A stretch of 64,000 nucleotides of DNA from Actinopolyspora biskrensis (GTDB lineage: Bacteria; Actinomycetota; Actinomycetes; Mycobacteriales; Pseudonocardiaceae): NCBI RefSeq assembly GCF_013408175.1, contig NZ_JACBYW010000010.1, forward strand, positions 22,496-86,495, read 5' to 3'. Shown piece after piece: positions 52,544 through 62,224 of this stretch. The first letter of the stretch is position 1. The number at the start of each line of letters is the position of its first letter. Made by a program: the position numbers and the translations under genes. The notes below the pieces were generated by a model, which saw nothing but the letters and a program-made list of their open reading frames with translations, was not told the origin of the DNA and made no database searches.

Positions 52544-53206
52544 TTACTGGGGTTGCCCTATCCGGAAACCGACACCCCGCAGCGTCGTGATCCACGTGGT
52601 CGACCCAAGTTTGGAACGCAGCGATCCGACATGGGTGTCTATGGTGCGACTGGACAACGAGGACTCGTCGTTCCAGACCCTCGACATTATCTGTTTTCGG
52701 GTGAACACCGTTTCCGAATCGGAGGCGAGGAGTGCGAGCAGGTCGAACTCCTTGCGGGTCAGGTGAACCGATCGGCCACGGACTTCCACCTCCCTCGTGC
52801 GCAGGTCTATCACCATGGAACCGTGCGTGATCCTTCTTCGCGTGACCCCGGTTTGCTTGGTGCGGCGCAGAACGGCCGTTATGCGGGCGACCAGTTCTTG
52901 AATCCCGAAAGGTCTGGTCACGTAGTCGTCGAACCCCATTTGCAGCCCCAGGACGCGGTCGGGTTCGTCGCTTCGGTTGTTCATGGCTATTATGGGGACG
53001 TCGCAGTCCGTCCGGATGCGGCGGCATATCTCGAGTCCGTCTATGTCGGGCAATCCCAATTCGAGCAGCAGGAGATCGGCCGTCCGGCACCCCTCTATCG
53101 CTGCGGATCCGGTGTGTACGGTGTCGACGAAGAAACCGTGCCGGCGCAAATCATCCGCCAGGATCTCGGGATGAGCGGCATCGCTCTCCGCGACAAGTAA
53201 GTTCAA
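52544..53206 (-). CDS. Atypical OmpR/PhoB-type response regulator, JadR1-like
   Basis: The TTG start at 53206 has GGGGAGGG at 6-nt spacing; 220 residues. The receiver domain (1-115) lacks key phosphorylation residues: the acidic pair is AESDAA, the phospho-Asp position is Glu in LLLLELGLPDIDG, and the conserved Lys is Arg in TRPFG. The C-terminal winged helix (about 125-215) is intact (VHLTRKEFDLLALLA, SSRTIDTHVGSLRSKLG, TLRGVGFRIG). JadR1 and related regulators of angucycline clusters are likewise phosphorylation-independent and sense end products. It is convergent with the core operon and lies at the cluster edge. Confidence 0.88.
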   Translation of the reverse strand: MNLLVAESDAAHPEILADDLRRHGFFVDTVHTGSAAIEGCRTADLLLLELGLPDIDGLEICRRIRTDCDVPIIAMNNRSDEPDRVLGLQMGFDDYVTRPFGIQELVARITAVLRRTKQTGVTRRRITHGSMVIDLRTREVEVRGRSVHLTRKEFDLLALLASDSETVFTRKQIMSRVWNDESSLSSRTIDTHVGSLRSKLGSTTWITTLRGVGFRIGQPQ

Positions 53207-54171
53207 CTGAAACCCTCCCCAGTTGTGTGTACCCAGCGCCGCAGAAGCTTTCCTTCCCCAGACGGGCTCTAATTTGGTGCGTGTTTTGACCGTCGTGGAA
53301 TTCAGCGGTTCGGCTGACGGTGCTCGGCGTCTTCCCGACGGGTAGCGTTGCGGTGTCCTCCGGTAGGACGGCGACGGTGTGGCGTTGCTACCGGACCGCG
53401 TTCCCCAGAATCACGGATCCTCCCCAGTGGATCGTCTTCCCGTGTTCGCTCTCCGTGGATACGGACGAAGTTTATCATCCTATCGGGTGTCAGGGCTAAT
53501 CTGGAACTGTTCAAGATAATTAATGGTGTTCGTGCTCACCGTTTTCGCGCTCCTGTCGGTCTAAGGGGGTGGAGTTTGGATTTCGTTTCATTTCGTGAGT
53601 GCCTTCCGTGTGTGTAACGCGTTTTGCGGCGCCCCCGGGCTCTGCTTCGGATGGAGCAGTGTTTGGGGTGCCTCTGGGGGCGGTCGATGTCGTAAGAACG
53701 GGGTAGCGTCCGCCGCTTCCGCGGCGGTGTGTAATCTTTGTCACTCCTCGCGCGGGTGGGGGTTTCGTTTGGATCGCTTGGTGCTTTGTTCGTTCGAGCG
53801 CGGACGTGAAGGGAAGTGGCGGAGAGGGCAAGGTGGTCGGCGTGGGAGTCACTCCGTGTGGTCCCGCGCTTCGCGTTCGGCTGAACGAGTGGGATGTTCT
53901 TCTTTCCGGGAAACCACTCGAATGGAAAATTTCCGTGAACAGCTTCGTGCGCGCTCGTGCGCTCGAACCGTGGGAGTTCGGTCCGAGGGGGCTCGAGGTC
54001 GACCAGCGGAGGATTTCGAGGGGTGCGGCTTCCGTGTCGGTGGAGCGGTGTTCGGAGGGGTGTGAACGCGTTGCCGCCTTCTGGGTCGAACCGGGCTCCG
54101 GGGGTCGGAGTTCTTCCCGGAGGCCGCGCACTCTTCCGGAAGGGACGGGGTCCGGGAGGAGGCCACGTGTC
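53207..54171. other. Long intergenic region at the right border of the cluster
   Basis: About 960 bp without a supported gene. The first 300 bp are less GC-rich and should contain the regulator promoter. Tiny frames such as ATG 53523 (13 codons, hydrophobic) lack support. The remainder is GC-rich and featureless. Confidence 0.5.
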
Positions 54172-54530
54172 ATCGACACCTGCGCGGAGGCGGACGGCGC
54201 GGAAGCCGCGCACCGACCACATCGATCCGTGCCGGGTTCACCTGTGGGGGTGGAACACGCCGCTGGAGGAGGCGCCGCGGGCGCTCGACGACGTCGTGCG
54301 CCCCGGCTGGGTGCTGCACGTCGGGGTTTCCGACGCCTCCGGCCCGGGGGTCGGGGCAACGCCCTCACCGAGTGGAAGCGGTGGACGCCGCTCGTCGGCC
54401 CGCGGGTCCCGTGCGACCCGTTGAACCGTGATGCCGGGCGTGGGCCGCTGCCGGCGGCGGAGGAGCTTCCGGAGTGCGCCGCCGTTCGGAGCGGTGGTCT
54501 GCGCGACAGTGTGATCGAGGATGACGCGAG
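54172..54530 (+). pseudogene. Broken aldo-keto reductase gene fragment
   Basis: One frame reads RTDHIDPCRVHLWGW, then TPLEEAPRALDDVVRPG and VLHVGVSDAS, the centre of aldo-keto reductases (usual form RTDYIDLY.VH...TPLEE). The continuation ALTEWKRWTPLVGPRVP and PLNRDAGRGPLP lies in another frame and matches the following part (LAEWRGWTPFVGLQVPYNLLNRD in intact homologues, quoted in general form). The catalytic N-terminal half is absent. It is a frameshifted remnant. Confidence 0.75.
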
Positions 54531-54548
54531 TGCATCCGTGTCGTTATA

Positions 54549-54569
54549 GTTGAGTCAGATAGACTCAAC
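54549..54569. promoter_or_regulatory. HAIR element (HspR operator) upstream of clpB
   Basis: GTTGAGT-N7-ACTCAAC is a perfect inverted repeat with HAIR core TTGAGT-N7-ACTCAA. Only the outermost base pair differs from the consensus CTTGAGT/ACTCAAG. It lies 123 bp before the clpB start and links clpB to the HspR encoded at 12237. Confidence 0.92.
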
Positions 54570-54691
54570 TTTGCTTCTGCGGTTGATGCGAAGCAGTTGT
54601 CGCCGGTGGCCGCCCACGGGTATCGGAGTCGAAGGGGTACCCGGCAGGCGCGGACGAAGGGGACGAGTTCCCGATCACGACGAGGTGAGGA

Positions 54692-57274
54692 ATGGACGCT
54701 TTCAACCCGACGACCAAGACCCAACAGGCGATCTCCTCCGCAGCCCAGGCCGCGACCATGGCGGGCAACCCCGATGTGGCCCCCGCGCACCTGCTCGGGG
54801 CCCTGCTGGCCCAGAGCGACGGACTGGCCTCCCCCCTGCTGTCCGCGGTCGGCGCCGACCCGGCTCGGGTGCGCTCCGAGTGCGAGCAGCTCGCGAGCGG
54901 ACTGCCCGCGGCCTCGGGGTCCACGGTCTCCACCCCGCAGCTCTCGCGGGAGTCGGTCAAGGCCCTCACCCACGCCCAGCAGCTGGCCACGGAGCTGGGC
55001 GACGAGTACGTCTCGGCCGAGCACCTGCTGGTGGGCCTGGCGACGGAGGGCGGACAGGTCGCCGAGCTGCTCCGGCGCGACGGCGCCACCCCGGACGCGC
55101 TCCGGGATGCGTTCACCAAGGTGCGCGGTTCGGCGCGGGTCACCAGCCCCGATCCGGAGGGCACCTACAACGCGCTGGAGAAGTACGGCCTCGACCTGAC
55201 CGAGCGCGCCCGCGGCGGTGATCTCGACCCGGTCATCGGCAGGGACACCGAGATCCGCCGGGTCGTGCAGGTGCTGTCCCGGCGCACCAAGAACAATCCC
55301 GTGCTGATCGGCGAGCCCGGCGTGGGCAAGACGGCGATCGTCGAGGGACTGGCCCAGCGCATCGTCGCCGGTGACGTGCCCGAGTCGCTGCGCGACAAGC
55401 GCGTGGTCGCGCTGGACGTGGGGTCCATGGTGGCCGGGGCCAAGTACCGCGGCGAGTTCGAGGAACGCCTCAAGGCCGTGCTCAAGGAGATCACCGAGTC
55501 CGAGGGGCAGGTGATCACCTTCATCGACGAGCTGCACACCATCGTGGGCGCGGGCGCGAGCGGTGAGGGCGCCATGGACGCGGGCAACATGATCAAACCC
55601 ATGCTGGCCCGCGGCGAGCTGCGCATGGTCGGCGCGACCACGCTCGACGAGTACCGCAAGCACGTCGAGACGGACGCCGCGCTGGAGCGCAGGTTCCAGC
55701 AGGTCATGACCGGTGAACCGAGTCCGGACGACGCGGTGGCGATCCTGCGCGGGCTCAAGGAGCGCTACGAGGTGCACCACGGCGTGCGCATCACCGACGG
55801 TGCGCTGGTGGCGGCCGCGACGCTGTCGGACCGCTACATCACGGATCGCTACCTGCCGGACAAGGCCATCGACCTCGTCGACGAGGCCGCCTCGCGGTTG
55901 CGGATGGAGATCGACTCGCGCCCGGTGGAGATCGACGAGGTGGAGCGCGCCGTCCGCAGGCTCGAGATCGAGGAGATGGCGCTGTCGGCCGAGCAGGACC
56001 CGGACTCGCGGGAACGGCTCGAGACCCTGCGCCAGGAGCTGGCCGACCAGCGCGAGCGGTTGTCCGAGCTGACCGCGCGCTGGCAGCAGGAAAAGGAGTC
56101 CATCGACAGGGTTCGGGACCTGAAGGGACAGCTCGAATCGGTGCGCGGCGAATCGGAGCGCGCCGAGCGCGACGGTGACCTCGGCAAGGCGGCCGAGCTG
56201 CGCTACGGCCGCATACCGGAGCTGGAGAAGGAGCTGGAGGCGGCGACCGAGGCGCAGAACCGCTCCAAGGCGATGTTGCAGGAGGAGGTCTCCCCGGACG
56301 ACGTGGCCGAGGTGGTCAGCGCCTGGACCGGTATCCCCGCGGGGAGGCTGCTGGAGGGCGAGACGGCCAAGCTGCTCCGCATGGAGGACGCGATCGGCTC
56401 CCGCGTGATCGGGCAGTCCGAGGCGGTGCGGGCGGTCTCGGACTCGGTGCGCCGTTCCCGGGCCGGGGTGGCCGATCCGGACAGGCCGATGGGGTCCTTC
56501 CTGTTCCTCGGTCCCACCGGGGTGGGCAAGACCGAGCTGGCCAAGGCACTGGCCGAGTTCCTCTTCGACGACGAGCGCGCGATGGTGCGCATCGACATGA
56601 GCGAGTACTCCGAGAAGCACTCGGTCGCGCGGCTGGTGGGCGCGCCACCGGGATACGTGGGCTACGACCAGGGCGGCCAGCTCACCGAGACCATCCGCAG
56701 GCGTCCCTACTCCGTGGTGCTGCTCGACGAGGTCGAAAAGGCCCACCAGGACGTTTTCGACGTGCTGCTGCAGGTGCTCGACGACGGCAGGCTCACCGAC
56801 GGCCAGGGGCGCACGGTGGACTTCCGAAACACCATCCTGGTCATGACCTCGAACCTGGGCTCGCAGGCCATCGCGGACCGGAACCTCTCGGAGTCCGAAC
56901 GGGACGAGGCCGTGATGACGGTGGTGCGCAGCCAGTTCAAGCCGGAGTTCCTGAACCGGTTGGACGGCACGCTGGTGTTCCACGCGCTTTCCACCGAGCA
57001 GTTGACCTCGATCGTGGACATCCAGGTGGACCGGTTGGCGCGCAGGCTGGCGAAGCGGCGGCTCACGCTGGACGTGAGCCCGGCCGCGAAGGAGTGGCTG
57101 GCCGTCAACGGGTTCGACCCGGTGTTCGGGGCGCGGCCGCTGCGGCGGTTGGTCGAGTCGGCCATCGGGGACGAGCTGTCCCGCAAGCTGTTGGCCGGCG
57201 ACATCAAGGACGGCGACGAGGTGGTCGTCGACGTCGGTTCCGAGGGGTCCGCGCTGACCGTGGCCGCGGAGTGA
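54692..57274 (+). CDS. clpB: ATP-dependent disaggregase ClpB
   Basis: ATG 54692 has GAGGTGAGG upstream; 860 residues. The N-domain (1-145) is followed by AAA-1 with Walker [10 protein letters not shown] and [13 protein letters not shown]. The coiled-coil middle domain (about 395-525, heptads such as [19 protein letters not shown]) marks ClpB rather than ClpA/C. AAA-2 has [23 protein letters not shown] and LLDEVEKAH. It extracts proteins from aggregates together with DnaK-DnaJ-GrpE. It appears monocistronic under HspR control. Confidence 0.98.
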   Translation: MDAFNPTTKTQQAISSAAQAATMAGNPDVAPAHLLGALLAQSDGLASPLLSAVGADPARVRSECEQLASGLPAASGSTVSTPQLSRESVKALTHAQQLATELGDEYVSAEHLLVGLATEGGQVAELLRRDGATPDALRDAFTKVRGSARVTSPDPEGTYNALEKYGLDLTERARGGDLDPVIGRDTEIRRVVQVLSRRTKNNPVLIGEPGVGKTAIVEGLAQRIVAGDVPESLRDKRVVALDVGSMVAGAKYRGEFEERLKAVLKEITESEGQVITFIDELHTIVGAGASGEGAMDAGNMIKPMLARGELRMVGATTLDEYRKHVETDAALERRFQQVMTGEPSPDDAVAILRGLKERYEVHHGVRITDGALVAAATLSDRYITDRYLPDKAIDLVDEAASRLRMEIDSRPVEIDEVERAVRRLEIEEMALSAEQDPDSRERLETLRQELADQRERLSELTARWQQEKESIDRVRDLKGQLESVRGESERAERDGDLGKAAELRYGRIPELEKELEAATEAQNRSKAMLQEEVSPDDVAEVVSAWTGIPAGRLLEGETAKLLRMEDAIGSRVIGQSEAVRAVSDSVRRSRAGVADPDRPMGSFLFLGPTGVGKTELAKALAEFLFDDERAMVRIDMSEYSEKHSVARLVGAPPGYVGYDQGGQLTETIRRRPYSVVLLDEVEKAHQDVFDVLLQVLDDGRLTDGQGRTVDFRNTILVMTSNLGSQAIADRNLSESERDEAVMTVVRSQFKPEFLNRLDGTLVFHALSTEQLTSIVDIQVDRLARRLAKRRLTLDVSPAAKEWLAVNGFDPVFGARPLRRLVESAIGDELSRKLLAGDIKDGDEVVVDVGSEGSALTVAAE

Positions 57275-57538
57275 GCCGGAGTGGGCGGGCTCGGCAGCCG
57301 GTGCCGTGCGCCGAACACGGCGTGCGGCCCGGCGGCCGGGCGCTGCCGGACGCAGGAGGCCGTGCGGTGCGGAGTGCTCCCCGCCGCGGGTGGTCCGCCA
57401 CCGCTCCGGGGCGTCGTGTCCGGAGTGGTGTCCCACGTGGGCGTACGTGGGACGCGCGTTCGATGCTGACGTCCACTCGTGCGTCGGCGGTGAGCCGCCC
57501 TGTCGCAGCAGTCGCCGGGCTTCGCGCCGCGGCCGGGC

Positions 57539-58144
57539 TCACGATCGCTGATTACGCTGGTGGCGTTCGGCCTTGGCCCTGTTGCCGCAGATGGCCATGG
57601 AACACCACCGGCGGCGGCCGCTCGGTGACGGGTCGAGAAAGAGCCACGAGCACCGGCCGCACGTGCTCACCAGCGATCTCCGTTCGCCGAGCAGCAGCGC
57701 CGCGCTCGCCAGGGCTGCTCTGCGGGCGACGAGACGTGGTCCCAGTGATGTGGTGTCGAACTCCCAGGCCCGCTGGGCGTGGAACCGCTCCGAGGGTTCG
57801 GCCTGGCGCTGCGCTGCCAGGACGTCGGCTTTCACCCGGTCACGCACACCCGGTTCGCAAGCGGTGCGCTCGACGCCGGCCAGCAGGAACTCGTGCAGGG
57901 CTTCGCGTTGCTCACGCAGTTCCGTCAGCGCTTCGTCCGCTTCGGCCGGGTCCGCTTCGGCGCGGTTCAGCAGGTACTCGTGCTCGTCCTCGTCGAGCAG
58001 CTCGACCGCGCGCGCCCAGTCGGCCGCGTCGGCGAACTCGCGCAGGTACTCCACGTCGCGGTCCTTGGTGCGTCCTCCCACGGTGTTGACGAAGTCGAGC
58101 GCCGGATGGCCGCCGATCAACGAGGCAGCCGTCCATGTGGCCAT
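57539..58144 (-). CDS. CGNR zinc-finger (ABATE domain) regulator
   Basis: ATG 58144 has GGAGGG upstream; 201 residues. The ABATE domain begins IGGHPALDFVNTVGGR and covers about residues 10-130. The C-terminal CGNR zinc finger has STCGRCSWLFLDPSPSGRRRW and then CSMAICGNRAK (cited in parts). Such proteins are predicted stress-responsive transcription regulators. It is divergent from an alpha/beta hydrolase, with a perfect inverted repeat between them, so it probably regulates that gene and itself. Confidence 0.9.
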   Translation of the reverse strand: MATWTAASLIGGHPALDFVNTVGGRTKDRDVEYLREFADAADWARAVELLDEDEHEYLLNRAEADPAEADEALTELREQREALHEFLLAGVERTACEPGVRDRVKADVLAAQRQAEPSERFHAQRAWEFDTTSLGPRLVARRAALASAALLLGERRSLVSTCGRCSWLFLDPSPSGRRRWCSMAICGNRAKAERHQRNQRS

Positions 58145-58203
58145 GTTCCCTCCGAGAACGCGTCGACGGGCGGGTTGACGACTCGAGGTCGTTGCCACGA
58201 CCA

Positions 58204-58236
58204 TACTAACCATAAATCAAATAAAAGGGGTTAGTA
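58204..58236. promoter_or_regulatory. Inverted repeat between the CGNR regulator and the hydrolase
   Basis: TACTAACC-N17-GGTTAGTA is a perfect 8-bp inverted repeat spanning an unusually AT-rich segment (CATAAATCAAATAAAA). The right arm ends at the base before the hydrolase start codon. It is the obvious binding site for the divergent CGNR regulator. Confidence 0.6.
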
Positions 58237-59085
58237 GTGTTCGAGACATCGACGCGCGACACGTGGTGTCCGCCCGAGACGTTCGAGTTCCGGGGGCAGG
58301 AGATCCGTCACGGGGTGGTGGGAGAGGGTGAACCGGTGGTCCTGCTGCACGGCACGCCGTTCTCCTCGGTGGTGTGGCGACGTATCGCGCCGCAACTCGC
58401 CCGGGACCACCGGGTGTACTACTTCGACCTGCTCGGTTACGGCCGCTCGGAGCAGCAGGAGGGACAGGACGTCTCACTGGGCGTGCAGAACCTGGTTCTC
58501 ACCGCGCTGCTCGACCACTGGGGGCTCGAGTCCCCGCACGTGGTCGGTCACGACTTCGGGGGAACCACCGCGCTGCGCGCGCACCTGCTCGACGGACGGG
58601 ACTACCGGTCCCTGACGCTGATCGACCCGGTCGCGCTCAGCCCGCACGGTTCGGAGCTCGTGCAGGCCGCTCGGCGCCACGAGGACGCGTTCGCCGAGCT
58701 GCCCGGCTACGTCCACGAGGCGGTCCTGCGCGCCTACATCGGCGGAGCGCTGTGCCGGTCGCTGTCCGAGCAGGAGATGCGTTACTACCTGGAACCCTGG
58801 GTGGGGCAACGGGGACAGTCCGCGTTCTACCGCCAGATCGCCCAGATGGACGACCGCTACACCGACGAGATCCAGGACCGCTACGGGGAGATCCGCTGTC
58901 CGGTCGCCCTCCTCTGGGGCGAGCGGGACGCGTGGGTCCCCCTCGCGACAGGCCGGGCGCTGGCCGAACGCATGCCGCACGCCGAGTTCGGCGTCGTGCC
59001 GGGAGCGGGGCACCTGGTCCCCGACGACGCGCCCGAAGCGGTCGTGGCCGCTGTGCTCGACTCGCTGCGTCGGCTCGACCGTTGA
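58237..59085 (+). CDS. Alpha/beta hydrolase, haloalkane dehalogenase-like
   Basis: GTG 58237 gives 282 residues. VVLLHGTPFSSVVWRR is the oxyanion region. The nucleophile position is Asp in VVGHDFGGTTAL, as in haloalkane dehalogenases and epoxide hydrolases rather than esterases. The acid is probably in GERDAWVP and the base in PGAGHLVPDDAP. The substrate is unknown. Its start codon abuts the operator repeat, so repression by the CGNR protein would be tight. Confidence 0.85.
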   Translation: MFETSTRDTWCPPETFEFRGQEIRHGVVGEGEPVVLLHGTPFSSVVWRRIAPQLARDHRVYYFDLLGYGRSEQQEGQDVSLGVQNLVLTALLDHWGLESPHVVGHDFGGTTALRAHLLDGRDYRSLTLIDPVALSPHGSELVQAARRHEDAFAELPGYVHEAVLRAYIGGALCRSLSEQEMRYYLEPWVGQRGQSAFYRQIAQMDDRYTDEIQDRYGEIRCPVALLWGERDAWVPLATGRALAERMPHAEFGVVPGAGHLVPDDAPEAVVAAVLDSLRRLDR

Positions 59086-59382
59086 TCGGACGCGACCGGT
59101 CCGAGCCGGGCGGATCCGGTGCGTTCGCGACCGAACCGCAGCCCGGGGCCAACCGTCCCCACCTGTTGGCCGGGCCGACTCACGCCGTTGACCCGGATCC
59201 CGGTGAGCGAGCCACCGGAGACGGGCCCGGCGGTACCGCGTTTCGTCCGCCGGTGTTCCGCCGCGTCGGGGCTGAGTGACCGCCGATCGCCGGACCAACC
59301 GGCACGTTTTCCGGCTCACGCGGATTCCTCGGCGGGGTGTCCCTCCGAGACCTCGCGCCGCCTCTTTCCCGGTTCGAAGGGT

Positions 59383-60618
59383 TCAGCCGCGCTGCCTGCC
59401 GCTGCCGATCCCGGCCAGCGCGGCGAACGCCCCCGCGGCCGCGGCGAAGACGATCGTGGCGTTGTGCAGCCCGAACAGCGTGGTCAGGTAGCCGAGCAGG
59501 ATGCTGGACCCCCCGGCGGACAGGTAGGCGACCACGTAGATCATCGCCGAGGTGCCCGCGCGCTGCTCGGGTGTGGCCAGCGCGCTGAGCATCCGGAAGC
59601 CGCCCGCGAACATCAGGCCCCAGCCCGCGCCCAGCACGACGGATCCGGAGAACAGCAGCGCCGCGCTGCCGGCGACCACGGCCACGGCCACGGCGGCCAG
59701 CCCGATCAGCAGCAGCGGGACGGCCAGCCGCACCGCGCGCGTGCCGTGCCAACCCGATGCCAGCACCTGCGCGATACTGCCGACGCCCGCCAGCACCGTC
59801 ACGGTCAGCCCGCCGACGAAGTGGGAGTTGCTCTCGACCAGTCCGCTCGCCACCGACGGCCCCAGCGACATGAACATTCCGCCGATCGTCCACGCGGACA
59901 GCATCGTGGTGGCCAGCAGCGCGAACGTCCGTCCCCGGCCCTCCGGCACGGTCGGCCGTTGCGGGCGCAGCACCCGCTTCAGCTCGGCCCGCCGCTCGGT
60001 CACCGGTTCGGGCATCGCCAGCACCCCGAGGAACAGGAGCACCAGGGCGGCGATCAGCACGAGGTAGCTGAGTTCGGTCGGGGCGGGGGCGAACTGGACC
60101 AGCGCTCCGGCCAGCACCGAGCCCACGGCCATGCCGCCCGCCGCGGCGACTCCGTTCACCAGCGGTCCACGTCCGCTTCCCCGTGGTTGGAAATCCAGCA
60201 GCGTGGCGCTGACCGCGCTGGTCACGGCGCCGGTGGCCAGTCCCTGCAGCACGCGTCCCACGCACAACCACCCGACTCCGGGAGCCAGGGCCAGCACGAG
60301 CAGCGAGATCGTCTCCAGCGCTATCGAGCCGAGCAGCACCGGGCGGCGGCCCAGGTGGTCGGACAGCGAGCCGAACAGCAGCAGCGCGGCGAGTATCCCG
60401 ACCATGTACACGGCGAAGACCACCGTCAGCACGGTGCTGGAGAAGTGCCATTCGCGCTGGTAGATCGCGTACATGGGGGAGGGCGCCGTGGAGGCCATCA
60501 GGAAGACCGCGAGCACGGACCCCGCGAGTGCGAACGAGCCCCTTCGCGAGAGGGTTCGGCCGCGCGCGGGGCGCGTGGGAGGTGGGGGAGTCGTTTCGAC
60601 GTCCGGTCCTGATCGCAT
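59383..60618 (-). CDS. MFS transporter, 12-helix, drug efflux type
   Basis: ATG 60618 has GAGGAG at 4-nt spacing (GTG 60630 is an alternative); 411 residues. After a proline-rich N-terminus there are 12 hydrophobic helices. LFGSLSDHLGRRPVLLGS is motif A, and GRVLQGLATGAVTSAVSA the fourth-helix motif. It ends FAALAGIGSGRQRG. It is divergent from a TetR gene whose operator-like repeats overlap its promoter. Substrate unknown. Confidence 0.9.
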   Translation of the reverse strand: MRSGPDVETTPPPPTRPARGRTLSRRGSFALAGSVLAVFLMASTAPSPMYAIYQREWHFSSTVLTVVFAVYMVGILAALLLFGSLSDHLGRRPVLLGSIALETISLLVLALAPGVGWLCVGRVLQGLATGAVTSAVSATLLDFQPRGSGRGPLVNGVAAAGGMAVGSVLAGALVQFAPAPTELSYLVLIAALVLLFLGVLAMPEPVTERRAELKRVLRPQRPTVPEGRGRTFALLATTMLSAWTIGGMFMSLGPSVASGLVESNSHFVGGLTVTVLAGVGSIAQVLASGWHGTRAVRLAVPLLLIGLAAVAVAVVAGSAALLFSGSVVLGAGWGLMFAGGFRMLSALATPEQRAGTSAMIYVVAYLSAGGSSILLGYLTTLFGLHNATIVFAAAAGAFAALAGIGSGRQRG

Positions 60619-60630
60619 GATTCTCCTCAC

Positions 60631-60687
60631 CGGAACGGATCATTCCGCTCCGGCCAACACGGCTTCGGAGGGGAGCATTCCGCTCCG
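60631..60687. promoter_or_regulatory. Operator region with a palindrome and 12-bp direct repeats
   Basis: CGGAACGGATCATTCCG (60631-60647) is a near-perfect palindrome. CATTCCGCTCCG occurs twice, at 60641-60652 and 60676-60687. They lie between the divergent MFS and TetR genes and probably bind the TetR protein. Confidence 0.6.
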
Positions 60688-60702
60688 AGTTAGCATGTGG
60701 GC

Positions 60703-61362
60703 ATGGCCACAGCGCAGCACGCGACGGACTACGACGAACGAGTCGTCAACGCGGCTCGCGAGGTGTTCGCGCAGCAGGGATTCGCCGCCCCCATCTCCGA
60801 GATAGCCGAGCTCGCCGGAGTGGGGGTCGCCAGCATCTACCGGCGCTACCCGAACAAGCGGGAACTGGCCGAGCACGTACGGATCGCGGCCACCAGCCGC
60901 ATCATCGCCGAGGCCGAAACCGCCCGGGAAGCTGAATCCGACCCCTGGAAGGCCTTCGAGCTGTTCATGCACGGGTGTCTGCGGGAACACACCGGTATCG
61001 GTGTCGTGCTGCCGCCTCACGCGGACTGCCGGGGTTTCTCGGAGGAACTCCTCACGCTCAGGGATCGGATGATCTCGCGAGTGGAGGAGCTCGTCGCGGC
61101 GGCGCAGCACGCGGGGGGACTGCGCGGCGACCTGCGGGCCGCGGACGTGTTCGTGCTGTTCAAGCACCTCAACCCCCCGCTCGCCACCGACGAGCCGCGC
61201 CGCGCCGAGCTGCGCGCGCGCTACCTGGCCCTGGTGCTGCCCGGCCTGCGGGACAGCTCCGTCCCGCTCCCGGGGGCGGCTCCGGACTGGGAGGAACTGC
61301 GACGGATGTGTGAGGGCGGCGCGGACTCCGAGCCCGCGGAGGAGCGAGTCGGCTCGGGGTGA
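60703..61362 (+). CDS. TetR family regulator of the divergent MFS gene
   Basis: ATG 60703 gives 219 residues and lies 7 nt after a -10-like TAGCAT (60691-60696) without an RBS, so the transcript may be leaderless. GTG 60697 is an alternative. The HTH covers about 12-60: RVVNAAREVFAQQGF, APISEIAELAGVGVASIYRRYPNKREL (in parts). The C-terminal domain is the ligand pocket (VFVLFKHLNPPL). It likely represses the divergent exporter. Confidence 0.9.
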   Translation: MATAQHATDYDERVVNAAREVFAQQGFAAPISEIAELAGVGVASIYRRYPNKRELAEHVRIAATSRIIAEAETAREAESDPWKAFELFMHGCLREHTGIGVVLPPHADCRGFSEELLTLRDRMISRVEELVAAAQHAGGLRGDLRAADVFVLFKHLNPPLATDEPRRAELRARYLALVLPGLRDSSVPLPGAAPDWEELRRMCEGGADSEPAEERVGSG

Positions 61363-61453
61363 GCGCTCCGCTCCTCCGCGGATTCCGCGGTTCGCGGCGG
61401 AATCGAAGGCAGGTGATCTTCGCAGCGATTCGTCGGCGGACTACCCTGCGCGT

Positions 61454-62224
61454 GTGGGCATACCTGCATGGGTCTGGTTCGTCGTGGCGGCCGTCGCGAT
61501 CGCGGCAGGCGTCGCGCTGCTGATCACCGACCGCGCGCGGCGGACGGCCAAAAACCGGGAAAGACGACGTTGGGCGGCGCTGCGCGGATGGCAGTTCGCC
61601 GAGTACGACCAGGTGCTGCCGACCAAGTGGCGACGCGGATTACTGCCGCAGTACAGCGGAGCCGTGGCCACCGACATCGTCGCGGGATCCACGTTCACCG
61701 CCGACGGTCGGCGCCAGGTCTCGGTGCTCGACCTGGTCGTCGGTGGCAGGACCGTGGCCGTGCTGGTCGGGCTGCGGTGCCGCAGGCCGATCGCGACCAC
61801 GCTGGAGTTGTGGCTGCCCGAGGTGCCGGTGCCGCACGAGTCCGAACTGGACCTGCTCGGTCCGGTCGGTTCGCGCTACGCGTTCGTGGGCGACGTGGCC
61901 ACGGCACGTCCGAACGTCACCCCCGACGTGGTGGACGCCGTCGAGGAGTTCGGTGACGACGTCACCGTCGTCTGGGCCGAGAGCGACTGGGTGCTGGCCG
62001 CGCTCGAACCGGGCGCCGCCGACCCCGCGCAGCTGGAGAACGCCCTGCGCGCCCTCGGACAGCTGGCCGACCTGGTCGATCCGTTCGAAGTGGACCCCAA
62101 CGAGGACCGGCCTTCCGAGCGTTCCGCGGAGGACGACGCCGCGGAGGAGCCCGCGGACGACACGGCGGACGAGCTCGATGCCGACGCCGGGACGGGGAAG
62201 TCGGTGGAGGGCGGAACGGCCTGA
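61454..62224 (+). CDS. Membrane-anchored protein of unknown function
   Basis: GTG 61454 follows a -10-like TACCCT (61442-61447) by 6 nt and has no RBS, which suggests a leaderless start. It yields 256 residues. Residues 3-25 form one transmembrane helix (IPAWVWFVVAAVAIAAGVALL) followed by a basic stretch (RARRTAKNRERRRW), an inside-positive anchor. A globular domain follows (VSVLDLVVGGRTVAVLVGL, TTLELWLPEVPVP), then an acidic tail. I do not recognise the family. The domain is probably cytoplasmic given the basic stretch. Confidence 0.75.
   Translation: MGIPAWVWFVVAAVAIAAGVALLITDRARRTAKNRERRRWAALRGWQFAEYDQVLPTKWRRGLLPQYSGAVATDIVAGSTFTADGRRQVSVLDLVVGGRTVAVLVGLRCRRPIATTLELWLPEVPVPHESELDLLGPVGSRYAFVGDVATARPNVTPDVVDAVEEFGDDVTVVWAESDWVLAALEPGAADPAQLENALRALGQLADLVDPFEVDPNEDRPSERSAEDDAAEEPADDTADELDADAGTGKSVEGGTA

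Noticed and set aside
53523..53564. 13-codon hydrophobic mini-frame (ATG to TAA)
   Set aside because: Too short to support and it lacks an RBS; chance is likely.
53806..54549. 247-codon plus-strand frame before clpB
   Set aside because: Its first half is low-complexity; only its last part matches an aldo-keto reductase, and that match is split with another frame, so it is recorded as a pseudogene.
54365..57436. 1023-codon minus-strand frame opposite clpB
   Set aside because: Antisense shadow of an unambiguous ClpB coding sequence.
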